A DNA stretch of 37,667 nucleotides. Origin: an uncultured Clostridia bacterium. Its GTDB lineage: Bacteria > Bacillota > Clostridia > Christensenellales > Aristaeellaceae. Positions 31,699 through 37,667 of this stretch are shown piece after piece. Numbering within the stretch: position 1 is the first letter of the stretch; the number at the start of each line of letters is the position of its first letter. The notes below the pieces were generated by a model. That model was given only the letters and a program-made list of their open reading frames with translations, did no database searches and had not been told where the DNA came from. Position numbers and translations under genes: made by a program. The stretch is from NCBI GenBank assembly GCA_946543085.1, contig CAMNLM010000007.1, positions 1 through 37,667 on the forward strand. Reading direction: 5' to 3'.

Positions 31699-32940
31699 TT
31701 ACTGCAGGGTGTTGGTCAGGCCTTCCACGAAGCCCGCGCCGTCGATCTCGCAGCCGTAGACCTGGGAGACGTAGTTCAGGTAGATGTTGGCGGGGTCAGC
31801 GCTCATGGCGGTGTCGCCGAAGAGCACCATGCCCTCGGACTCGGCGACCATCTTGGCCACGTCAGCCACCAGGGGCTTCACGTCGCTGGTGTCATAGTCA
31901 GGAGTCCAGGCGGGCAGGCCGGAGCCGGCCAGATAGCCGTAGTGGCAGATGCCGCGGCCCAGCTCGAAAGCGGCCTGAGCGGCGAGCTCGGCGTTCTTGG
32001 AGGTGGCGGCGACAGCCAGGGAGTCAGAGGGGCCGCCGATGACCTGGCCGTAGGTGGCCTTCTCGGTGTCCATCACGGGGAAGAGCGCGACCTGGAAGTT
32101 GCCCTCGGCGTCGTTGACTTCGCCGCAGTTCCAGGAACCGTTCTGATAGAAGGCATACTTGCCGGCGATGAAGTTCGCCTTGACCTGGTCGTTGCCCAGG
32201 GTCAGGCCGTCGGGATCAAAGTAGCCCTTCACGATCATGTCCTGGAAGGTGTCCACGGCCTTGGCGATGGCGGGATCGTTCCAGGTGGCCTTGCCGGCGA
32301 AGATGGCATTCAGCTCTTCGTAGCCGATGGTCTTCTCAATGATGGGCTCGAGGTACTCGGTCACGCACCAGGTCTCGGAGCCGGCGCAGCCGAAGGGGGT
32401 GATGCCGGCGGCGACCAGAGCGTCGCAGCAGGCGGTCAGGTCTTCATAGGTGGTGGGCACATGATCCCAGCCGACCTGGGCCAGCAGGTCCATGTTGGCG
32501 AACAGGGCCACGATGTTCATGGTCAGCGGCACCGCGTAGTGGTCGCCGTTGTCGCCGTAGGAGGCGTTCTGCAGCATGACCTCGGGCAGCTGATCGGCGA
32601 AGGGCTTGTAGGCCTCGTTCAGGCAGTACACATTGCCCTGCTCCACGAAGTCGCCGCAGAAGGCGCCGGCCCAGGTGAAGAAGATGTCGGGCAGGGTGGA
32701 GGGATCAGACATCGCGGTCTTGATCTTGGTCTTGTAGGACTGGTTCTCAAAGGCTTCCCACTTGATCTCGACGTCGGGATGCGCGGCCTCATACTCGGCA
32801 ATGGCCTTCTCGTAGGCGGGACGGTTGGCGTCGCTCTCGGTGGCGATGCACCACATGGTCAGGGTGGTCTTCTCCGCGAAGGCGGAGGTGACGGACAGCA
32901 GCATGGCCGCGGCCAGCATCAGGGCTAAGAACTTCTTCAT
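31699..32940 (-). CDS. Extracellular sugar-binding protein (CUT1 family)
   Basis: The 413-residue protein has a signal peptide (MKKFLALMLAAAMLLSVTSAF, cleavage near AFA/EKT) and the solute-binding protein family 1 pattern: LTMWCIATES first strand, DVEIKWEAFENQSY, LPDIFFTWAGAF, YAVPLTMNIVALFANMDLL, and KANFIAGKYAFYQNGSW. The neighbouring xylB and ROK regulator suggest a xylose polymer or pentose oligosaccharide ligand; this is an inference. It has no lipobox, but holds about ten cysteines in the mature part, which is unusual for an exported binding protein. ATG 32940 follows AAGGAGG. Confidence 0.92.
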   Translation of the reverse strand: MKKFLALMLAAAMLLSVTSAFAEKTTLTMWCIATESDANRPAYEKAIAEYEAAHPDVEIKWEAFENQSYKTKIKTAMSDPSTLPDIFFTWAGAFCGDFVEQGNVYCLNEAYKPFADQLPEVMLQNASYGDNGDHYAVPLTMNIVALFANMDLLAQVGWDHVPTTYEDLTACCDALVAAGITPFGCAGSETWCVTEYLEPIIEKTIGYEELNAIFAGKATWNDPAIAKAVDTFQDMIVKGYFDPDGLTLGNDQVKANFIAGKYAFYQNGSWNCGEVNDAEGNFQVALFPVMDTEKATYGQVIGGPSDSLAVAATSKNAELAAQAAFELGRGICHYGYLAGSGLPAWTPDYDTSDVKPLVADVAKMVAESEGMVLFGDTAMSADPANIYLNYVSQVYGCEIDGAGFVEGLTNTLQ

Positions 32941-33086
32941 GGTAATCCTCCTTAAAAAATTGGATGCTTTTTTGTGTGTATCTTGTATCCGATCGGCTCA
33001 CGGCACGGTCTGCCGGAATCGGTTCCCCTCCTTCCTTTAGGTTTGCGGCCGGTGAGCGGTCGGACAGGATGCCTGACGGTTGGGTC

Positions 33087-33101
33087 GGCGGGAATCCCGC
33101 C
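33087..33101 (-). other. Small hairpin after the ROK regulator gene
   Basis: GGCGGG-AAT-CCCGCC lies six bases beyond the ROK stop codon without a T-tract. The rest of 32941-33107 contains the leader of the binding protein gene, with only a weak -10-like TACAAG near 32986. Confidence 0.4.
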
Positions 33102-33107
33102 CGGGGT

Positions 33108-34364
33108 TTATTCTTCCTCCTCGTCGCGGTACAGCTCCGGGTCGGAGAAATACAGGTGGTCCAGCGCGATGTAGGCGCCCTCCGCGTCCATATCCGAGAT
33201 CGGGCGGTCGTCGGTCAGGAGCTGGAACGGAATCCCGTCGGGATAGTACCGGAAGCCCTCCATCTCCCGCAGGAGCGTCTCGCGGAAGAGCGAATCGCAG
33301 GCCGCGTAGTCGCCCTGGAGAACGACCGTGTCCGGGTCAAACGCGAGGCTCAGGTTCCGCAGCACGGGCGCGAAGATGCGGGCCAGCCGGACGGATACGG
33401 CCTGCGCGGCCGGGTCGCCCTCCTCCGAAGCCCGGAAGAGCTCCGGGATGCGGCAGGTCTCCGCGCGGTCCGCCAGGACGGAATCCGGAATTTCTTCCAG
33501 CGTCTCCGCCAGCATGCGGCGCACCCGCTGCGGGCTGATCAGCCGCTCGAAGCAGCCGCGGCTTCCGCAGCCGCACAGCTCGGGATCATCCGGCGCGACG
33601 GTCATGTGGCCGACCTCGCCGATGAGGGAGCGGCGGCCGTTGGTGATGTGGCCGCGCTCGATGAAGCTGCTCGATACGCCCCAGGTCGTGAAGAGCACGA
33701 TCACCCGCTGCGACTTGAGGGCGTCGTCCAGCAGGAAGGGACGGGCGCACATCTTGCCCGCGTTCTCCAGCAGGATCGGCGTCTCCGCGCCGAGCAGGTC
33801 GCTGAGGCTGTCCAGCAGGTGCACGTGCGTGCCCCACTGCGGGGTGTGGGAGGAAAACATCAGCGTCCCGGTTGCCCGGTCCACCGTGCCGCTGGTGGAG
33901 ACGCTCGCGGCGCATACGTCCTGCGGGAGGACGCACTGCTCGCGCAGCAGCCTCGCGGCCAGGGCGGCGGCCTGCCTGCCGGCTTCCTCCGGCGTGGACG
34001 GCAGCGACTCCGGCAGCACCAGCTTGCCCAGGAGCGTGTGGCCCAGGGAATAGAGGCAGGCGCGCATCTCGCGCGGCCAGAGGGCGACGCAGATGAAATA
34101 CCGGCTCTCGGAGAGCGTGTAGTACTCGGGACGCTTGCCGCCTGCCGCGGTCGAAGGCCCCTTGCCGCGGGAGATCAGCAGGCCCTTGTCCTGAAAGAAG
34201 CGGATGCACTTCACCACGGTCGGGCGGGAGATGCCGGTCAGCTGACTGATCTCGCTCGCGCTCAGCCTGGCTCCGCGGCGGAAGGCGTTCAGAACGCTGC
34301 GGCGGTTGACGATTTTCAGGTCCGCCAGCATGGCGGGGGAGCCGGAGGGGTGCTGAATATCCAT
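33108..34364 (-). CDS. ROK-family transcriptional regulator (XylR-like)
   Basis: The 418-residue protein has an N-terminal winged helix (about 18-75: LSASEISQLTGISRPTVVKCIRFFQDKGLL) and a ROK sugar-sensing domain. The zinc motif GHMTVAPDDPELCGCGSRGCFE is intact, but the ATP-binding DxGGTK is replaced (FICVALWPREM) and the catalytic Asp of the ENDAN motif is missing (LLENAGK), so it is a sensor, not a sugar kinase. XylR proteins of Bacillota repress xyl genes until xylose binds. It is divergent from xylB, with operator-like repeats between the two. ATG 34364 lies downstream of GAGGAGG. Confidence 0.92.
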   Translation of the reverse strand: MDIQHPSGSPAMLADLKIVNRRSVLNAFRRGARLSASEISQLTGISRPTVVKCIRFFQDKGLLISRGKGPSTAAGGKRPEYYTLSESRYFICVALWPREMRACLYSLGHTLLGKLVLPESLPSTPEEAGRQAAALAARLLREQCVLPQDVCAASVSTSGTVDRATGTLMFSSHTPQWGTHVHLLDSLSDLLGAETPILLENAGKMCARPFLLDDALKSQRVIVLFTTWGVSSSFIERGHITNGRRSLIGEVGHMTVAPDDPELCGCGSRGCFERLISPQRVRRMLAETLEEIPDSVLADRAETCRIPELFRASEEGDPAAQAVSVRLARIFAPVLRNLSLAFDPDTVVLQGDYAACDSLFRETLLREMEGFRYYPDGIPFQLLTDDRPISDMDAEGAYIALDHLYFSDPELYRDEEEE

Positions 34365-34432
34365 GGTTTCCCGTCGCCTCCTCGCGCGTCCACGGTTACG
34401 AAAGAAAGATATGAAACTTAATAACCAAACTC

Positions 34433-34461
34433 AGTATAGCACATCCCTTCCGATTTTGCAA
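34433..34461 (-). promoter_or_regulatory. Promoter of the ROK regulator gene
   Basis: On the minus strand TTGCAA (34456-34461) and TATACT (34433-34438) are separated by 17 bases, about 70 bases before the start codon. Confidence 0.75.
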
Positions 34462-34541
34462 GAACTTTTCGTCAAAAAATTGTCAGCGGCGCCGCGTCTG
34501 GCGCGTGTTGAGTATTATATAGGAAAATTTCCATTTTGCGC

Positions 34542-34601
34542 TTGACAGGACCCGCGGCCTGCTTTACAATAAAGAAAAGTTTTGAAAGAGTGTTGCAAAA
34601 C
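34542..34601 (+). promoter_or_regulatory. Promoter and candidate XylR operator of xylB
   Basis: TTGACA (34542-34547), 17 bases, and TACAAT (34565-34570) form a strong promoter. Just downstream, GTTTTG (34579-34584) and CAAAAC (34596-34601) form an inverted repeat with an 11-base spacer, placed where a repressor would block transcription. The Bacillus XylR operator also uses GTTTG/CAAAC-type arms. Confidence 0.75.
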
Positions 34602-34681
34602 ATTCTTTTATACAGAAGGCATACTGATCGACCAGCCGGTCCGCCTGCCGGACGGCTGCCTGATCGGAGGAGGAATGGAAC

Positions 34682-36205
34682 ATGCGCTACGTACTGGGTG
34701 TCGATCTGGGAACCAGCGGAACCAAGACGGTTCTCTTTGACGAGGCCGGCGCCGCCGCCGCTTCCGCCGCGCGGGAATACCCGATGGACCAGCCGCAGAA
34801 CGGCTGGGCCGAGCAGGATCCCGACGCGTGGTGGGAGGCCGCGCGGGACACGATCCGCGAGATTCTTGACAAGAGCGGCGTGAAGCCCGCCGACATCTGC
34901 GGCCTGGGCATCAGCGGCCAGATGCACGGCCTGGTGATGACCGACGACGCGGGCAACGCCCTGCGGAAAGCCATCCTCTGGTGCGACGGCCGCACGGGCG
35001 AGGAGTGCCGCGAGCTGACCGAGCGCGTCGGCAAGGAACGCCTCATCGCGATCTCCGCCAATCCCGCGCTCACCGGCTTCACCGCCGGGAAGATCCTCTG
35101 GGTGCAGAAGCACGAGCCCGAGCTCTGGGCCAAGGTGCGCCACGTGATGCTCCCGAAGGACTATGTCCGCCTGAAGCTGACCGGCGTATTCGCTTCCGAG
35201 ATGAGCGACGCCAGCGGCACCAACCTGCTCGACGTGCCGAACCGCCGCTGGTCGGAGGAGATCGCCGCCGCGCTGGATCTGCCGATGAGCTGCCTGCCCC
35301 CGCTGTGCGAGAGCCCGGACGTGGCCGGCAGGATCACCGCCGAGGCCGCGCGGGAAACCGGCCTGATGGAGGGCATGCCCGTAGCGGGCGGCGCGGCGGA
35401 CAACATGGCCGGCGCCATCGGCACAGGCGTGGTGACCGCGGGCCGCGCGTTCACGACCATCGGCACCAGCGGCGTGGTCTTCGCGCACAGCGACACCGTC
35501 CAGATCGATCCCGCGGGCCGCGTGCACACCTTCTGCGCGGCGGTTCCCGGCGCTTACACGGTCATGAGCTGCACCCTCGCGGCGGGCCTCTCCCTCAAGT
35601 GGTACCGCGACACCTTCTGCCAGGCCGAGATCGAGACGGCCGCGCAGATGGGCACCGATCCCTATGTGCTGATGAACCAGCAGGCGGCGCAGAGCCCCAT
35701 CGGCGCGAACCGGCTGATCTTCCTGCCCTACCTGATGGGCGAGCGCAGCCCGCTGCTGGACAGCGATGTGCGCGGCGCGTTCATCGGCCTCTCCGCCATT
35801 CATCAGAAGCGCGATCTGCTGCGCGCGGTGATGGAGGGCGTCATCTACTCCCAGCGCCAGAACCTGGACATCCTCCGCGGCATGCACGTCGTGCCGGAGA
35901 CGATGCTCGCCTGCGGCGGCGGCGCGAAGAGCCCCTTCTGGCGGCAGATGATGGCGGATGTCTTCGGCATGCCGGTCGCGACCGTGCAGAATACCGAAGG
36001 CCCGGCGCTCGGCGCGGCCATCCTCGCGGGCACCGCGGCGGGTCTGTACGAGAGCGTGCCCGCGGCGTGCGAAAAGATGATCCGCCCCAGCGAGCCGCTG
36101 ATGCCGGACAAGGCGCGCGGCGCGCAGTATGAGCCGTTCTATGCGCTGTACACAAAGATGTATCCGCAGCTGAAGGACTGCTACGCGGAACTGGCGAAAC
36201 TGTGA
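34682..36205 (+). CDS. xylB: Xylulokinase
   Basis: The 507-residue FGGY-family kinase phosphorylates D-xylulose to D-xylulose 5-phosphate for the pentose phosphate pathway. The N-terminal DLGTSGTKTVLFD phosphate-binding motif, the xylulokinase-specific ISGQMHGLV segment, ILWCDGRT, and GGAADNMAGAIGTG with the likely catalytic Asp240 are all present. The ACGGGAKSPFWRQMMADVFG segment is the FGGY C-terminal signature. GGAGG lies nine bases before ATG 34682. It is the first gene after the ROK operator and is followed by DUF4867 and an isomerase-family gene, suggesting one pentose pathway. Confidence 0.96.
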   Translation: MRYVLGVDLGTSGTKTVLFDEAGAAAASAAREYPMDQPQNGWAEQDPDAWWEAARDTIREILDKSGVKPADICGLGISGQMHGLVMTDDAGNALRKAILWCDGRTGEECRELTERVGKERLIAISANPALTGFTAGKILWVQKHEPELWAKVRHVMLPKDYVRLKLTGVFASEMSDASGTNLLDVPNRRWSEEIAAALDLPMSCLPPLCESPDVAGRITAEAARETGLMEGMPVAGGAADNMAGAIGTGVVTAGRAFTTIGTSGVVFAHSDTVQIDPAGRVHTFCAAVPGAYTVMSCTLAAGLSLKWYRDTFCQAEIETAAQMGTDPYVLMNQQAAQSPIGANRLIFLPYLMGERSPLLDSDVRGAFIGLSAIHQKRDLLRAVMEGVIYSQRQNLDILRGMHVVPETMLACGGGAKSPFWRQMMADVFGMPVATVQNTEGPALGAAILAGTAAGLYESVPAACEKMIRPSEPLMPDKARGAQYEPFYALYTKMYPQLKDCYAELAKL

Positions 36206-36303
36206 GAAGACGCCCGTTCAGGCGCTGATTTCCGATTCAAACTTATCTCATATAAGCACGACATAAACAAAGGGAAGGATGCGAAGGGGTACAGGAGGCG
36301 ACT

Positions 36304-36342
36304 GCAAAGCCCCCTGGTCACGCCCGCAGGCGTGAAATCCCC
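36304..36342. repeat. Short hairpin repeat, copy 2
   Basis: GCAAAGCCCCCTG, then a hairpin TCACGCC-CGCA-GGCGTGA, then AATCCCC. It matches the copy at 25619-25658 in the outer blocks while its stem bases have changed in pairs. It lies in the gap between xylB and the DUF4867 gene. The rest of 36206-36403 has only a weak TATAAG box near 36251. Confidence 0.65.
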
Positions 36343-36403
36343 TTTCAGGATGTGTCATTGCAAATGGAGATGAGTATCACAAGGAAGAACACAAGGAGGA
36401 GTT

Positions 36404-37039
36404 ATGAAGATCATACCTGTCAGCGATCCGGCCTTCCGCCCCTATGGGCGCGTGGTTGAGGGATATCCGGTCGAGGGGCTGCTGGAGGCCCTGGCGAAGA
36501 CGCCCCTGCCCGAGGGCACCGCATATGTCCCCAAGGATGAGACCCTGCACGCCGCGAAGGACGCGGAGGCCGTGGGCGAAGCCCTCTTCGGCGGCATGCC
36601 CTTCCAGCTCGGCTGGTGCAACGGCCACAACACGAAGCTGAACTGCCTCGAATACCACCGCGACAGCGAGTTCAACCTCTCGCCCGAGGAGTTCATCCTC
36701 ATCCTGGCGAAGATGGACGATATCGCCGCGGACGGCACCCTGGACACCGCCAAGGCCAAGGCCTTCCGCGTGCCCGCCGGGGTGATGGTCGAGGTCTACG
36801 CGACCACCCTGCACTACGCTCCCTGCCACGCCGACCCCGCCAAGGGCTTCCATGTGATGGTCGGCCTGCCCGCCGGCACCAACACCGACTACCGTCCGCA
36901 GAACACCGCCAACACCGCGGACAGCACCATCTGGGCCCGCAACAAGTGGCTACTCGCCCATCCCGAGAGCAGCGAGGCCGCCCAGGGCGCGAAGGCCCTG
37001 CTGGTCGGCGAGAACCTGGACATTGCAGCCGATCTGTGA
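36404..37039 (+). CDS. DUF4867 family protein, cupin-like
   Basis: The 211-residue protein matches, in my recollection, the DUF4867 family often found beside pentose isomerase genes. It has no established function. A cupin-type metal site is suggested by His75 (CNGHNTKLN), Glu83 and His85 (CLEYHRDSEFNL), and His137 or His142 (LHYAPCH), arranged much as in cupin ketol isomerases such as lyxose isomerase. There is no signal peptide. AAGGAGG lies six bases before ATG 36404. It lies between xylB and the FucI/AraA-like gene. Sugar isomerase or epimerase action is an inference. Confidence 0.8.
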   Translation: MKIIPVSDPAFRPYGRVVEGYPVEGLLEALAKTPLPEGTAYVPKDETLHAAKDAEAVGEALFGGMPFQLGWCNGHNTKLNCLEYHRDSEFNLSPEEFILILAKMDDIAADGTLDTAKAKAFRVPAGVMVEVYATTLHYAPCHADPAKGFHVMVGLPAGTNTDYRPQNTANTADSTIWARNKWLLAHPESSEAAQGAKALLVGENLDIAADL

Positions 37040-37105
37040 CCCTGCTCACAGATGGACATAGAGACATCCCCATTTTTCCGACCGTCTGAAAGGAGTGCTT
37101 CCCCT

Positions 37106-37667
37106 ATGATGAACAATATCCCCGAGGTCAAGCTCGGCATCGTCGCCGTGAGCCGTGACTGCTTCCCGATCCAGCTGTCCCAGAAGCGCCGCGCCGCCAT
37201 CGTCGCCGCCTACGGCGAGGGTCTCTATGAGAGCCCCGTGACCGTCGAGAATGAGCTTGACATGCAGAAGGCCATCGCGGACGTCAAGGCCGCGGGCGTC
37301 AACGCCCTGGTGGTCTTCCTCGGCAACTTCGGCCCCGAGACCCCCGAAACCCTGCTCGCCAAGTACTTCGACGGTCCCTGCATGTTTGTGGCGGCGGCCG
37401 AGGGCGACGGCGACATGATCAACGGCCGCGGCGACGCCTACTGCGGCATGCTCAACTGCTCCTACAACCTCGGCATGCGCCACCTCGCCGGGTACATCCC
37501 CTCCTACCCCGTGGGCACCGCGGAGGACGTGGCCGGCATGATCCGCGAGTTTGTGCCGATCGCCCGCGCGGTCATTGGCGTGAAGAACCTGAAGATCATC
37601 ACCTTCGGCCCGCGTCCCCAGGACTTCTTCGCCTGCAACGCCCCGATCAAGGGCCTGTATGAGCTGG
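37106..37667 (+). CDS. L-fucose/L-arabinose isomerase family protein (3' truncated)
   Basis: The gene runs off the end of the window; 187 residues are visible. The start MMNNIPEVKLGIVAVSRDCF and the ADVKAAGVNALVVFLGNFGPE segment match the N-terminal domain of the L-fucose/L-arabinose isomerase-like fold, with KNLKIITFGPRPQDFF further on. The metal and catalytic residues of the family lie in the missing part, so substrate is unresolved. ATG 37106 follows AAGGAG by ten bases; a second ATG comes right after it. It is in line with xylB and DUF4867 and is probably their operon partner. L-fuculose, L-ribulose or xylulose may be the product. Confidence 0.85.
   Translation, partial: MMNNIPEVKLGIVAVSRDCFPIQLSQKRRAAIVAAYGEGLYESPVTVENELDMQKAIADVKAAGVNALVVFLGNFGPETPETLLAKYFDGPCMFVAAAEGDGDMINGRGDAYCGMLNCSYNLGMRHLAGYIPSYPVGTAEDVAGMIREFVPIARAVIGVKNLKIITFGPRPQDFFACNAPIKGLYEL

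Noticed and set aside
33108-34364. Sugar kinase function for the ROK protein
   Set aside because: The ATP-binding and catalytic aspartate motifs are absent and an N-terminal winged helix is present, so it is a regulator.
36206-36403. Terminator directly after xylB
   Set aside because: The hairpin at 36304-36342 has no T-tract and the gap has a ribosome site for the next gene, so read-through into DUF4867 seems likely.

Overview
The window comes from a GC-rich member of the Bacillota, most likely an anaerobic gut or rumen Clostridium-like bacterium. Three things point there: the gene order yicC-remA-gmk-rpoZ-coaBC, which is characteristic of Clostridia and Bacilli; strong AAGGAGG ribosome binding sites; and ABC sugar importers that carry no ATPase gene of their own. 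The genus assignment is an inference from gene order and style only.

Positions 1-4740 hold the end of an exported aromatic-rich protein and then, on the minus strand, a housekeeping operon (yicC, remA, gmk, rpoZ, coaBC) read from a clear promoter at 4768-4796. Positions 4919-13870 run on the plus strand and concern mostly the cell envelope: a large exported deacetylase/phosphodiester-glycosidase fusion, murA, a J-domain/TPR protein, an L,D-transpeptidase with four peptidoglycan-binding modules, and a translationally coupled cassette of two membrane proteins and a metallophosphoesterase.

Positions 14032-37667 form a large glucuronoxylan and pentose utilisation region. A minus-strand operon carries a carboxylesterase, a GH3 enzyme, an MBL-fold hydrolase, a GH39 beta-xylosidase and a GH67 alpha-glucuronidase. 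A GH43 enzyme is read divergently from it. Next come an AraC-type regulator, an LplA/LplB/YtcP-type importer (two permeases and a binding protein), a second MalEFG-type importer, a ROK regulator and, divergently, xylulokinase, a DUF4867 protein and the start of an L-fucose/L-arabinose-isomerase-family enzyme. The glycosidases have no signal peptides, so the likely scheme is import of aldouronates and xylo-oligosaccharides, intracellular trimming to pentoses, isomerisation and phosphorylation to xylulose 5-phosphate. No xylA-type xylose isomerase and no endoxylanase is in the window.

The non-coding DNA is informative. A composite structured repeat occurs in opposite orientations at 7863-7977 and 20589-20724, with extra partial copies at 20805-20945. 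A second short hairpin repeat at 25619 and 36304 shows compensatory base changes. Both binding-protein genes are followed by strong stem-loops before their permease genes. The most interesting leads are the isomerase/DUF4867/xylB group, the structured repeats, the exported fusion enzyme and the MBL hydrolase inside the xylan operon.
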